A stretch of 64,000 nt of DNA from Bremia lactucae. Its lineage: Eukaryota; Oomycota; Peronosporomycetes; Peronosporales; Peronosporaceae. The stretch is from positions 297,166 to 361,165 of the forward strand of contig NC_090613.1 of the NCBI RefSeq assembly GCF_004359215.1. Reading direction: 5' to 3'. Below the pieces are notes generated by a model that saw only the letters and a list, made by a program, of their open reading frames with translations, was not told where the DNA came from and did no database searches. A program made the position numbers and the translations under genes. Each line of letters opens with the position of its first letter. Positions within the stretch are counted from its first letter, which is position 1. This document shows, in pieces, positions 31,594-43,423 of the stretch.

Positions 31594-32211
31594 TTACGTG
31601 TTCTGTCTGACCATCTGTCTCTGATCAGAAGTTGACATAGTCAGCCGTGTTCCGAGCGATCGGAACACGGATTGCCAAGAGCTCCGCCGTAAACCGTGGA
31701 TCTCATCCGAGAACAGTTCGCGGGGTAGACCGTGGAGTTTTAACACCATGCCGTTATAGACACGGGGACAGCCCAGAGCCGTGATCGACTCTGGGACTGC
31801 AACAAAATGTACCATCTTGCTGAATCTGTTTACAAAATTAACTTTTCCATTAATTTTGTGATCTTCTTTGGGAAATCCGAAGACGAAGTCCATAGATACG
31901 GACTGCCAACATTCTGCCGGAAGTGGTAGAGGTTGGAGAGGTGGACGGGATGAAGAAATAGGCTTCACTCGTTGACATATCTCGGAGGAACGAATGTACT
32001 TGCGCACGAGCTGGTACTGTCGGGGCCAGTAAAAGTCGCGACTTACTGTGAGATAAGTTTTCTTACGTCCACGATGCCCGCTTGTTGGTGCATAGTGACA
32101 CTCATGCATGGTGCATAAGCGCAAATATTGTGAGTTGGGACGGCGGCACGTGGAGTGTCGCCGGCAGCGGCTGTGTAATGGAATAAGCCGTTGCGTGTTG
32201 TGCATCATCAT
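31594..32211 (-). pseudogene. Integrase of A3
   Basis: A 205-codon open stretch with the zinc-binding region MHECHYAPTSGHRGRKKTYL and ICQRVKP, FYWPRQYQLVRKYIR, the core start MDFVFGFPKEDHKINGKVNF, and KLHGLPRELFSD before the second catalytic block, which is altered. The third block near the start of the C-terminal helix follows in a shifted frame. Damaged but among the longest integrase frames in family A here. Confidence 0.78.
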
Positions 32212-32415
32212 ATGGCGATCGATATAAAGCCGGAAAATCCGTGAAAGATTAATCGGATGGATTCACCAGATGATCCATAAACGCAGAAGGTCCTTATTTT
32301 CTGCGTAGGCTTTCTTTTTGTCATCAAACAAGGTTGATGACGGATCACTTGAAATGAGTGTTGCAGCAGTGAGATTATTTTCACTGTTGGAATGCGCAGC
32401 CCGCTCGAAATCGGG

Positions 32416-32830
32416 TCAGCGTGATAACGTATCAACGATGACTTCAAGGCGTCCTGGTTTATATTCTACGGAGAAATTATTGTCAGCAAAGAAGGATAGC
32501 CACCTCGCCATTCTTTTCGAGAGTTGTGGGCTATTTGCGGCCGTGCATAATGACGCTTGGTCCGTATATACGATGAACGGTCTATGTTCGAGGAGATGGA
32601 CCCTAAACTTAGCCAGTGCATATTTCATGGCATGTCATGCACTGGGTAATTGCGTTCAGCTGATTGCAGCTGACGCGATTGGTAACAGACGACGCGCTCC
32701 GCGCGGTCTGTATCGTATTGCATTAACGCACAGCCGATTGCGAAATCGCTGGCGTCACAGACCACATGTAATGGTCTGTCTTGATCTGCAATCGCCAAGA
32801 TGGGCAATTGCATCAAGCTTAGCTTGATAC
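32416..32830 (-). pseudogene. RNase H of A3
   Basis: Two frames: LHVVCDASDFAIGCALMQYD with ERVVCYQSRQL (32625-32816) and MKYALAKFRVHLLEHRPFIV with SKRMARWLSFFADNNFSVEY (32416-32628). The metal-binding Asp in CDAS is retained. The two halves are split by a frameshift at about 32625. Confidence 0.75.
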
Positions 32831-32982
32831 CTTCAAAAAAACACTGACAATCAGCGTTCCATAACCATTTCTCGTCTTTTTCAAGAGGCGAGAGAGATGA
32901 ACTGTCATCTCGGCATAATTGCGTGAGTTCTTGTTTAAGAACGCAGCTAGCCTAAGGAACTTTCAAAATTCCTTGACATCGA

Positions 32983-33831
32983 CTAGAACTGACCAGTCAG
33001 TAATTGCCTTGATCTTTTCGGGATCAGGGCGCACGCCATGTTTTTTGACGATGACCCACAGAGTGCTATTACGCTTCCAGCGAATATACACTTCTTGAGA
33101 TTTGCGTACAGCTTATGCTTTCGGATAAGTATAAGAACCTGATGAATGTGAGTTTCATGAGCTTCCACGTCCGTCTTTCCGTTCATGGCCGGGCTATGGA
33201 CGAATACATCGTCAAAATAACTCGGTGCGAATTCTCGCACCGGTCTCAACAGATTTGTTACGCATCTGTTGAATGTTGCAGGGGCGTTACTAAGCCCCTG
33301 AGGCATCACTAGCCACTCCCAGAGCATCCCAATGGGAGTGCTTACTGCTGTGTACGGGATGTCCCGTTCACGCATAAGGATTTGATAGAACCCATCCATC
33401 AGATCCATAGACGAAAAGATCGTACTCTTAGACATACCATCTATGATTACGTCTTTTCTAGGTATCGGCGTTTGAGCCGGTACTGTTGCAGCATTCAGTT
33501 TGTTGAATGCGTGCACCATCCGCCACACTCCTGTGGCCTTTCGCACACAGAAGGTCGAAGAGCTATGTAGGGAGGTTGACTCCCTCACATGGCCCGCTTT
33601 TAATAGATTGATAAAGAATTTATCGATCGCAAGTACTTGTTCACGAGGCAGTGGCCACTGTTTCATGACACAATACATCGAGCCCGGTTTGAGCTTGATC
33701 TCATGTCGAGTGCCTTTATCCTCAGGCAACTCGCATGAAACTGTTTCAGGGAATACATCCCTGAATTCAATTAAATCCTTGTAAAGGGCTTGTCTTAAGT
33801 GACTTCCAGGATTGAGTAGTATATCTCTCAT
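32983..33831 (-). pseudogene. Reverse transcriptase of A3 (longest RT frame in the window)
   Basis: A 282-codon open stretch spanning most RT blocks: EDKGTRHEIKLKPGSMYCVM, KATGVWRMVHAFNKLNAATV, SIFSSMDL-type DGFYQILMRERDIPYTAVST, LWEWLVMPQGLSNAPATFNR, and the active-site box FAPSYFDDVFVHS. The thumb end near 33000 is damaged. This is the clearest evidence that the element family is Ty3/gypsy. Confidence 0.85.
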
Positions 33832-33929
33832 TCCGAGTCTTCACATCGAGGACACTTTCGTCCATCGATGAGCTGCTGAGAATTCGTTCGTTCTTTGCAA
33901 AAAGTTACCGCTGACCGCGTATCGGATAC

Positions 33930-34620
33930 TTATTCGTCCTCTGTGACGAGTACGCAGATCTGCTTGATTTTACCACCCTGCAGATCTCTCAAGAACCGTT
34001 TGGGTTCCAGGGTTTTTAATTGAGTTATCTCCGAAGTTAACTTTGGAGGCGCATACAGATCAAGAGTATAAGCGCCTACTCTTGATCCGTCATTAATCAA
34101 GACATACAATGTCTCGGTTTCATCGTGGAATTTATCCACAGGCTGCTGAGGGATTAATCCCTCGGGATGCTGAAGTCTAGTCACTTCAGCATTAACTATT
34201 TGAGGAAAAAAATTTCTCAAGAACGTGGGGACTTATTCCGTCAACGCCCTCCGACTGTGATTGCGCTATCACAGTCGGTTCCTCTACGACCGACTCTCTT
34301 CTTGACCTTGAATCATCGTGTTGGCCCTTTTTGACAATCGGTATATTACTTGAATGTCGCTCGCTAGGCGTATATTCATGTCTCAATCTTCTTGACTTAT
34401 TCGAGTGGTGGACATTCGGCGCTGCCTGTGCATTCTCACAGCCGCCGGCAGATGGCACCATAGTGCGATTTTATAATCCCACTGTGATCTTGTGCAGTCG
34501 TGCTAACGACCGTACCACAAGTGAGGCCATCGCACTCAGTCGTAGTTACATCCACACGCTTGTGGACGCTCCAGAACGCTCATAAGATAGCCATCTGATG
34601 AAAACTTAACAGACATATTT
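33930..34620 (-). pseudogene. Protease-RT linker of A3
   Basis: Linker pieces PQIVNAEVTRLQHPEGLIPQ (33930-34220) and NVHHSNKSRRLRHEYTPSER (34192-34461). It joins directly to the end of gag near 34633, where the whole protease seen in A2 is missing. Confidence 0.7.
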
Positions 34621-34639
34621 ACGGATCGATGTCTGGAGC

Positions 34640-35800
34640 AACTTTTGTCAAGAGATTTGCAAATTCTCTTGAGGTTGCTGGATCAGTAGGGCGTTGCGCC
34701 CCTACTGACCTCGACCGATTTTGGCGGTCCGCCTCGCTGTTGGGATTTCGCAACAACGTCGGACCCGCGACCGTTGCCCTTTTTGGCACACGGTCCAAAA
34801 TTACGTTCAGTACCTTTCGGTGCTGGGCGTGGGGCACTACACTCATGAGCGTAGTGGCCTAACTTTGACAGCGATTGCATTTCTTAAATTGCTTATTGTT
34901 CGAAAAGCGAGGTTTCTCACTTTCGATATAAGAGAGGTTCATAGGTTCTGGACCTCCAAACTCGTGTCGTCTTGGAGGACGATATGATGACGAACTAGCT
35001 TGAGCCTGTCTCGAGCTAAAGTTCCCTTGTTCCGCAACGGATTTTGTTTCTACAAGCGTATCCAGTTCCAAGCGGAACAGGTGGGTCTTTACGGGACCAT
35101 CCGTAAGACCTTGCATGAACACCGTAATTAACGTGTGTTCATGAACAAGGTTATTTGTTATACAACTCGCTAAGAGTCGTTTGTGCTGGGCATATGCGTG
35201 AACATCACGCTTGCCTTGCTTGAGTTTCAGAAGCTCTGAACGAGCTCTGAACTCAGCCCTTGGCGGTTCAAACGTCTGTTTGAGCCGGGCTTTGAAAGCC
35301 TCTAGCGTCTCAAAGACGTATGGGTCGCGCAACTTAAGGCCCAATGCCCAAGTTTTGGCACGACCTGCCAAATTTGATTGAGCGAATGCGACTTGCATTT
35401 GCTCGTCGACGATGTGACGTGCCCTTATGGCATCGTCCAACTTGACAAACCATCTTAAGAGGGAGTCTTCTTCGACTCCCCTATACTTAGAGATGTCAAT
35501 CTTTAAGGTTTCGGGACGACGCGTGTGCGTCATCCCAGGTACAGGGTCTGTACCTGTTGTAACCTCAACAGTTCTGCCTGTTGAGAGCCTTGCTGATTCA
35601 GCAAGGCTACCTTTTCATTCGTCAAGTTCATGTTGTATGAACTTGGCGATGGCTGAATGGAGGGCATCTCTGTCCAAACCGGACAGCATGGCCAAGATGG
35701 CATCGTTCCCTACGGTTGAACTCATTCGTTCGACCGCAGTCCTATCTATGTCACTTAGAAAGGAGTAGCTATCATTCGAAAAGTGATGTGAATTCACATT
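34640..35800 (-). pseudogene. Gag of A3
   Basis: The N-terminal part at 35615-35797 has DRTAVERMSSTVGNDAILAM. The core is a 224-codon frame (34859-35533) with MTHTRRPETLKIDISKYRGV, AQSNLAGRAKTWALGLKLRD, FRARSELLKLKQGKRDVHAY and MQGLTDGPVKTHLFRLELDT. The knuckle CNRCQ is followed by a stop, and GHYAHECSAP is in another frame (34683-34880). Best gag core in the window. Confidence 0.8.
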
Positions 35801-35868
35801 ATCATCTCACATGTCAATATTAAATGATATAATTGCGGTCCTTGGACGAGCTACAAAGTGCTACCAGG
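35801..35868 (-). other. PBS and leader of A3
   Basis: On the minus strand, two bases from the LTR, the sequence reads TGGTAGCACTTTGTAG, the candidate primer-binding site. The same 16 bases occur beside the B3 LTR, so both families appear to use the same primer. Confidence 0.5.
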
Positions 35869-36307
35869 TATAACGGGGCACTACCGACTTGTACTGCTTC
35901 AGTACAAGTCCACTTCGCACTGCTTCAGTGCGAGTGGTGCCTCACGTCACTTGACGTTCACTAGTACGTGCAGAGGAAGACTCTCTTTATACCACTTGCT
36001 TTAAAGTAGGTTAAAAGTAAATTGTATGTAACGTAATCAAGTTCTTCTGTTTCTATCTATTTAATACTAAATTAATTGTAAACTCATACAAAACATGTGA
36101 CAAATCCGTATCTGTCTCTCTCTTTGGGCGCGTCAAGCGCTGACTGGACCGCGGAGAAAGTAGATATAATGGCCTTTATGTACCAATCGATAAGCTTTCC
36201 AATAATTACTACGTAAAGTAAAATTTTACAAATATTATCTACCTTTTAGATAATATACTAATTAACAATCTATAAGTGTTTTTCATGTAACGATACACCC
36301 CGTTACA
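35869..36307 (-). repeat. Family-A LTR shared by A3 and A4
   Basis: A 439-bp LTR. Perfect stem-loops with stems CTTGTACTG (35888-35908) and TCGCACTG (35915-35933). The left neighbour is A3 PBS; the right neighbour is the polypurine-tract side of A4. Confidence 0.88.
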
Positions 36308-36422
36308 TCACCCCTCCCTTAAATGACAATCACTCTGCTGTCATTGAGTAGAGTGATCACTAAAAGAACACTTGATTGATACGATATTAATTGTTCAGAA
36401 CTATCATTTTTAATTCTATCGC

Positions 36423-38022
36423 ATGGTTAACGAGTCCATGCAGTCAGCGAATAATGCGGAACCCTCGACTGCGGTACATACAGCCTCTGGCGACGCAGAC
36501 ATTTAGTATTATCTTCTCCCGCAACATTAAATGTTGCGAGTGCACGTGGTGAGTCGCCACGTGAGTGCGACCTCGGTCGACTATGAATGCGTGTCGAACG
36601 AGGTGGCCGACTCGGGAAGAACAGAAAAGTTGCGTGAATGTCGTCAGGCGGCTGACTATGAGCCTTCAAATGAGGGGCGCAATCGAATAGACGTGCTACT
36701 AGCATTAGCTATCGCATGTTTAATTCCGACGATGAGGATGAATTCTCATCGCCAGCACCGTCTCCCGTGCCGTCATCCGGTCTTATTTCTCTGCGTTGTG
36801 ATGACGATGGCGAAGCCATCGTAATTAAAGTTCTTGTGGTACACCCGCTTCATCGGGTACCACTCAGGGGAGCGTAGACAATAAAATGTCTCGTCTTGCC
36901 CCTGAGAAAAGCGGTGACTTTTATCAGAACGGCTAGTTAGTAGCTTGGCTGGAGAGACTACTCCTCACAATAAATATGTCTTATTTATTGAGACAAAGCT
37001 GCATGGCCTTTTTGATCCCAGCGAAGAATTTCCGCGCTGAGGACGAATTTTATCTCGATACTTTTCTTAGGCATCGCTGGGATAGTGGCAACAACAAGCG
37101 AAATAAGTTCGCTTTGATGCAAGCCTGGAACACGTTTATTCGCAATGTCAACGACATTGGACGCGAGGCCTGGCTTTAAAGACTTAACGCGATTGGCGTT
37201 AAGTTTGAGAAACGAACTTCAACCGGTGCAAGGTTTAAATTGCATCGGTTGTCTCGTGATGCAGGACTTCTATGCCTCACGTGGGGTGATCCCTGTCCGT
37301 GTTGGGTCGACAACACGAAATGAGTGAAAGGGGATTTTTATTCCCTTTCTTCGCCCTGGGGAAGGAGCGATGCGATAGCCCGTTTGCAATCGATTTACAC
37401 GCACCAGGGCGCGTCTTTTCCGATGGACCTTCTGATCCATCGGATGGGTCTCGTCATACTGACGGACGGGGCCCTCAACGTCAGCAACCAGCTGAGAACA
37501 TCGTTCCCAGCTGTCATGCGAAGGTGGATAACCTCGCCTGCGAACCAGACAACTCGTTCGCTGCCCCTTCATATCACGGTGTTTTAACAACGTTCCACAA
37601 GGAAACGTTGAACACCGTAGGAAATCACCATTGGTTGTGGTGGAGGAAGGAATATTAGATCCGACCTATGTGTCGGATCTAGAGTCGAAGATAGACAAAC
37701 TCGACCACTACCTCCATGTATTGGAGGACGGTCTTGATCACTTGAGCGGTATTCGTCACTTCTTGGAACAGGCGGTGCAGACTCACCGTATCGAATTGTT
37801 GGAAGACCGTTTAAACGTGCGTACGCAATGTTAGAGTACGAACGGAAGTATCACGCTCTTCGTGAATAGCTGTGGTCAGCTCATCGCGGCTTCTAGGATC
37901 TTCAGACCCGGCATGAGAATCTGGTTCGGGACCACAAGAATCGTTTAAGGTTTCTTGAAAAGGGTGGTCAGATCCGTCCTCGGAAGAAACCGCGTACTGA
38001 TAGTACGGGTAGAGCCGATTAA
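36423..38022 (+). pseudogene. aORF of family-A element A4
   Basis: Start MVNESM at 36423, 115 bp from the LTR. Blocks: DYECVSNEVADSGRTEKLRE (36531-36824), KNFRAEDEFYLDTFLRHRWD and NVNDIGREAWL (36976-37179), FEKRTSTGARFKLHRLSRD-type core (about 37207-37260), VVEEGILDPTYVSDLESKID and HVLEDGLDHLSGIRHFLEQ (37631-37834), ending in a basic RKKPRTDSTG tail and a TAA at 38022. The coiled-coil part changes frame near 37812. Same order as A1-A3. Confidence 0.65.
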
Positions 38023-38245
38023 CGTACACGCTTAGGTAAATTTACCGTAGAGAGTAATACTAGGTCATTAACTTTAAATGACAGAACGTTTGCATTTCCA
38101 TGTTTGTCTGCGCTCCGTTTCTGCCGTGCACTGCGTTAGCAAAATAGTCCTGTACGAATCGGAATAATGATTCTCGAGCCAGCCGAAATTCTTCTGCTGA
38201 CTCATTTGTTTTGTCTTTTCCAGTGCGATTTGTGCGCACTGCCAT
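37270..38245 (-). pseudogene. Pol C-terminus and chromodomain of A4
   Basis: VNRLYPYHQYAVSSEDGSDH-like block (37811-38029; one residue differs) and the chromodomain CLVRRRGYPPSHDSWERCSQ with VRQYDETHPMDQKV (37270-37590). The aromatic cage region is changed to RRR where other copies have RWR. It lies opposite the aORF. Confidence 0.7.
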
Positions 38246-38250
38246 GATAT

Positions 38251-39250
38251 CTATCTCATCTTCGGTGTCGATTTATTCGACATCGACATCATTCGCGTCG
38301 TTGGTAACTTCGATGTGTGACGAGCATGAGCCAGAGCTGGTCTTGCTCGTGCGAGTTCACCCCCCTTAAACTTAAGGATCCCTCCAATTGGGTGGGTATG
38401 CGAGGATGGCGTGAGCCAATAACGAAGAACGGTGTATGCGTTGTAGACGAATGCACCGAATTGCTGATGGATAAGTCGAACATCGGTAAAATCTCGCTTA
38501 AATTCGGATACGATTCGACGTAATCGCAAATTATCTATTTGAGTACGCTATTTACGCGTTCCGTCTGACCATCTGTCTCTAAATGATCAGAAGTAGACAT
38601 AGTCAGCCAAGTTCCGGGAGATCGGAACACGGATTGCCAAAACTCCGTTGTAAACCGTGGATCTCTATCCGAGCCCAATTCACGGGGTGACCCATGGAGT
38701 TTGAATACCGTGTTGATGAAGACACGGGCACAACCCGGAGCCGTAACCGACTCTGGTACTGCAGCAAGATGCGCCATCTTGCTGAATCTGTCTACAAAAA
38801 CAAAAATTCCATTGTTTTTGTGATCGTCTTCAGGAACTCTGAAGACGAAGTCCATAGATACAGACTGCCAACATTCTACCGGAAGTGGTAGAGGTTGGAG
38901 AGGTGCACGGGATGAAGGGCTAGGCTTCACCCGTTGACATACCTCGCAAGCACGAATGTACTTGCGCACGAACTGATACTGGCGGGGCCAGTAAAAGTCG
39001 CGACTTACTGTGAGATAAGTTTTCTCACGTCCACGATGCCCACTTGTTGGTGCATCGTGACACTCATACTTGATGCGCAAGCGCAAATCATTGTGTGCAG
39101 GGACGACGACACGTGGAGTGTCGCCGGCAACGGCTGTGTAGTACAATAAGCCGTTGCGTGTTTTGTATCGATCGGATGACGATCGATATAAAGCCGGTAA
39201 ATCCTTAAAAAAATATTAAAAGGATTCATCAGATGATCCATTAAACGCAA
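38251..39250 (-). pseudogene. Integrase of A4
   Basis: A 203-codon frame (38535-39146) with CHDAPTSGHRGREKTYLTVS, FYWPRQYQFVRKYIRACEVC, MDFVFRVPEDDHKNNGIFVF and SDRDPRFTTEFWQSVFRS, ending in DHLETDGQTERVNSVLK. All three catalytic acidic blocks are present, making it the most complete family-A integrase frame here. The following region (38251-38529) is frameshifted. Confidence 0.8.
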
Positions 39251-39378
39251 AAGGTCTTTATTTTCTGTGAAGGCTTTCTTTATGTTATCAAGTAAGTTGA
39301 TGACGGAACTCTTGCAATACGTGTCGCAACAGTAAGATTATTTCCACTGTTGGAGTGCGCAGCCGGCTACAAATCGGG

Positions 39379-40584
39379 TCAGCGTGAAAACGCATCAGCG
39401 ACGACATTAAGTCGTCTTGGTTTATGTATCACGGAGAAATGATACTCTGCGAAGAAGAATAGCCACCTCGCCAGTCTTTGCGAGAGGTGTGGGCTATTTT
39501 CGGCCTTGCGTAATGACGCGTGGTCCGTATATACGATGAACGGTCTATCTCCGAGGAGATAGACCCTCAATTTAGCCAGTGCATATTTCACGGCAAAGAG
39601 ACCCTTGTCATGCACTGGGTAATTACGTTTAGCTGGTTACAGCTGACACGATTAGTAACAGAGGCGCGCTCCGCGCCGTCTGTCGTATTGCATTAACGCA
39701 CAGCCGGTTGCAAAATCGCTCGCGTCACAGACCACATGGAATGGTCTGTCTTGATGCAATCGCCCATCTTGGTGATTGCATCAAGCTTGATTTCCATCTT
39801 GTCTGTGACGCAGCGAATTCGCGTTCGGTGTGCGTTTCTGCCTTTTGAAGAGATGGCGCGATGCGCGTCTTCTTTGCCAATTGCGGGAGCTGCAACCAGC
39901 TAGCCGCAATTTCTTAGTGCCTGACATGGACTGGCTTGCCATGGTATTGCTTTGGTCTTTTCGGGTCATGTCGTACGCCGCGTTTACCAACGATGCATCC
40001 AAGAAGTGGTATTTCGCTTGCAGCGAAACTACACTTCTTGAGATTTCCGTACAACTTATACTTTCGCAAAAGTGTAAGAACCTGACGAACATGAGCTTTA
40101 TGAACTTCCACGTCCGTCTTTCCGTCCATAGCCCGGCGATGAATGAATCCTTCGTCAAAATAACTCGGTTTGAATTCTCGCACCGGTCTTAACAGATTCG
40201 TTATGCATTTGTTAAAATGTTGCCGGGGCGTTACTAAGCCGCTGTGGCATTACTAGCCATTCCCACAGCATCCCACTGAGAGTGCTCACTGCTGTGTAAG
40301 GGATGTCGCGTTCACGCATAAGATCTGATAGAATCTATCCATAAGATTAATAGACGAAAAGATGGTACTCTTAGACATACTATCTTTGATTACGTTTTTT
40401 CTAGGTGTCGGCGTTTGAGCTGGTACCGTTGCAGCTTTCAATTTATTGTATGCGTGCACTATCCGCCACCCTCCTGTGGCCTTTCTTTTAAAGAAGGTCG
40501 GAGAGCTATGTGGTAAGGTTACCTCCCTTACATGGCCTTCTTTTGATCGATCGACAAAGAATTTATCGGTCGCAAGTACTAGTT
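39379..40584 (-). pseudogene. RNase H and RT of A4
   Basis: RNase H end: KYALAKLRVYLLGDRPFIVY and RLARWLFFFAEYHFSVIHKP (39379-39615). RT: the active-site region FKPSYFDEGFIHRRAMDGKT (39914-40183; the usual YFDD reads YFDE) and KATGGWRIVHAYNKLKAATV (40286-40584). The region 39781-39900 is scrambled. Runs into the gap. Confidence 0.72.
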
Positions 40585-40684
40585 NNNNNNNNNNNNNNNN
40601 NNNNNNNNNNNNNNNNNNNNNNNNNNNNNNNNNNNNNNNNNNNNNNNNNNNNNNNNNNNNNNNNNNNNNNNNNNNNNNNNNNNN
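40585..40684. other. 100-base run of N
   Basis: Exactly 100 N, the usual placeholder for a gap of unknown size. The flanks are a minus-strand RT on the left and a plus-strand gag on the right, so the orientation switches across it. Confidence 0.95.
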
Positions 40685-41220
40685 CTCGCTTATGTCCAGC
40701 ACATACGACTCTCAGCGAGTTGTATCACGAGCAACCCAGTTCATGAACACACATTGATTACAATGTTCTTGCAAGGTCTTATGGATGGTCCCGTAAAGAC
40801 CCACCTGTTCCACTTGGAACTGGATACGCTTGAGGAAGCAATCCGTTGCGGAACAGGAGGACTTTAGCTTGAGACAAGCATAATACCTTAAATAAATTTG
40901 TGTAAAAATATGGGTAAAAGGGTATGAGCTCGTCATCGAATCGTCCCCCAAGACGACACGAGCTTGGAGGTCCAAAATCTATGGACCTCTCTTATGTCGG
41001 AAGCGAGAGACCTCGCTTTTTGACCAATAAGCGATTGCAGAGATGCAATCGCTGCAAAAGTGAGGTCACTACGCTCATGAGTGTAAGGCCCTACGCCCAG
41101 TACCGAGGGGTACGTACTTATGGACCGAATGCCAAAAAAAGCAACGGTCGAGGGTCCGACGTTGTTGCGAAAACGCAACAGCGAGGCGGACCGCCAAAAA
41201 ACTATCGGGGTCGGTAGAAG
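40685..41220 (+). pseudogene. Gag C-terminal part of A5
   Basis: Frames with PRRHELGGPKSMDLSYVGSE and RCNRCKS (40924-41217), followed by KKSNGRGSDVVAKTQQRGGP. The zinc knuckle breaks after its second cysteine. The N-terminal half falls in or beyond the gap. Confidence 0.7.
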
Positions 41221-41378
41221 CGCCCGGCCCTACTGATCTAGCAACCTCTAGAGAAATTGCAAATCTCTTGACTAAAGTTTGCCCCAGACACACAATCATT
41301 ATATGTCTCTGCACCTGGCGATGAGGTATCCCTCTGCTCCCGTATCCCTCATCACCTTGAATTTAAAGTGACAAAAGA

Positions 41379-42000
41379 TTGTCACATAGAGCCCAAGTGG
41401 ACTTTGGGGCGTTGAATAACTTTATTCGTCGCCAGTCGCTAAAGAATCATAGGCTCAAACATGTTGAGCGCGACATCCATTCAACGAGGATGACGGTGCG
41501 TCTAGCGACAGGCGCATCGATATCAGTAATGAAACGCGTAGTGAAATTTCACTACACGTTAAGAGATTTACAGTACGATGATGATTTCGTCGTACTGGAT
41601 TTAGATGACAAATTTGATGTCATCCTAGGTTTACCTTGGCTCAGAAAATATGAGCCCACGAATCAGCTGGCCGCATCGATCAATAAGATGCCTGTCATCT
41701 GATGAACGTCTTGGAGCGTCCACAAGTGTGTCGATGTACAACGAGTGAGTGCGATTGCCTCAATTGTGGTACGGTCGTTAGTACGACTGCACAAGATTAC
41801 AGTGCGATTACTAATCACACTGTAGAGTCAATTGCCGGCGGCTGTGCAAATACCCAGGCAGCGGCGAAGGTCCACCACTCGAATAAGTCGAGTGGATGGA
41901 GACATGAATGCACGCCTAGCGGGCGACATTCGGGAAGATACCGGTTGTCCAAAAGATAATCCTAGGTCGAGTAAAGAGCCGACCGTAGAGGACCAGACAG
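41379..42000 (+). pseudogene. Protease and shortened linker of A5
   Basis: QVDFGALNNFIRRQSLKNHR (41379-41702) is the retropepsin box with Asp-Phe-Gly-Ala, followed by LATGASISVMKRVVKFHYTL and DDKFDVILGLPWLRKYEP. The linker TSECDCLNCGTVVSTTAQDY follows, but about 0.4 kb is missing before RT at 42017. Confidence 0.75.
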
Positions 42001-42009
42001 TGATAGCGC

Positions 42010-43400
42010 AATCACTGGGAGTACTTAAGACAAATCTTTTAAACAAGGATATTATTGAATACAGGGATGAATTCCATGAAGCAGTTCCGTATGAGTTGCC
42101 TAAGGATATAGGCACTCGACATGAGATCGAGCTCAATTTGGGCTCGAAGTACTGTGTCATGAAGCAGTGGCCACTGCCTCGTGACCAAGTACTTGCGATC
42201 GATAAATTCTTTATCGATCGTTCAAAAGCGGGCCATGTAAGGGAGCCAACCTCCCCACATAGCTTTTGGACCTTCTGTGAGCGAAGTCACAGGAGGGTGG
42301 TGGGTAGTGCACGCATTCAATAAATGAATGCTGCAACGGTGCCGGCTTAAACGCCGGTACCTAGAAAAGACGTAATCATAGATGGTATGTCTAAGAGTAC
42401 CATCTTTTCGTCTATGGATCTGATGGATGGATTAATCAGATCCTTATGCATGAGCGGGGACATCCCGTACACAGCCGTGAGCACTCCAGTAGGATGCTCT
42501 GGGAGTGGCTAGTAATTCCACAGGGGCCTAGTAACGCCCCTGCAACTTTCAACAGATGCGTAACGAATCTGTTGAGACCGGTGCAAAAATTCGCACCGAG
42601 TTATTTTGACGATGAATTCGACCATAGCCGGGCCATGGACGGAAAGACGGACGTGGAAATTCATAAAACTCACGTTCGTCAGGCTCGTACACTTATACGA
42701 AGCATACATTGTACGCAAATCTCAAGAAGCGTATATTCGCGGCAAGCGGAATACTATTTCTTGGGTGCATCGTCGGAAAACACGGCTTGCGCCCTGATCC
42801 CGAAAAGATCAAGGCAATTACCGACTGGCCAGTTCCAGTCGATGTGAACCGACTTAGAAAGTTCTTTGGGCTAGCGGCGTACTCGCACAAGTACTCACGC
42901 AATTATGCCGAGATGAAAGTTCATCTCTCTCGTCTCTTGATAAAAGACGAGAAATGGTTATGGAACGCTTAAAGTCTGCGTTCCTTTAAAGGTATCAAGC
43001 AAAGCTTGATGCAATCGCCCATCTTGGCGATTGCAGATCAAAACAGATCATTCCATGCGGTCTGTGACGCCAGCGATTTTGCAATCGGCTCTGCGTTATA
43101 CAGACGGCGCAGAGCGCGTCGTCAGTTACCAATCGCGTCAGCTGCAACCAGCTGAACGCAATAACCGAGTGCATGAGAAGAAACGCCTTGCCATGAAATA
43201 TGCACTGACTAAATTTAAGGTCTATCTCCTCGGAGATAGACCGTTCATCGTATATACGGACCAGGCGTCATTACGCACGGCCGTAGACAGCCCACGCCTC
43301 TCGCAAAGAATGGCGAGGTGGCTGTCTTTCTTCGCGGAGTATAATTTTTCCTAGGAATATAAACCAGGACGACTGAATGCTGTCGCTGATGCGTTATCAC
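42010..43400 (+). pseudogene. RT and RNase H of A5
   Basis: RT start YELPKDIGTRHEIELNLGSK and YCVMKQWPLPRDQVLAIDKF (41832-42323); active-site block FAPSYFDDEFDHSRAMDGKT (42446-42847) with YFDD kept; connection RLRKFFGLAAYSHKYSRNYA (42709-42972); RNase H ERVVSYQSRQLQPAERNNRV and KFKVYLLGDRPFIVYTDQAS (43031-43354). Confidence 0.78.
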
Positions 43401-43423
43401 GCCGACCCGATTTTGAGTCAGCA

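Larger units (their letters stand above)
28741..36307 (-). mobile_element. Family-A element A3, full-length but lacking protease
   Basis: Minus-strand element of 7.57 kb between LTRs at 28741-29177 (3') and 35869-36307 (5'). Order in its own direction: gag, linker (protease deleted), RT, RNase H, integrase, chromodomain, with the convergent aORF on the plus strand. Its 5' LTR doubles as the 3' LTR of A4. Confidence 0.88.
36308..40584 (-). mobile_element. Family-A element A4, 3' half up to the sequence gap
   Basis: Minus-strand copy sharing the LTR at 35869-36307. It contains the aORF (plus strand), chromodomain, integrase, RNase H and RT, and stops at the N run. Gag and 5' LTR are not seen. 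Confidence 0.82.
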
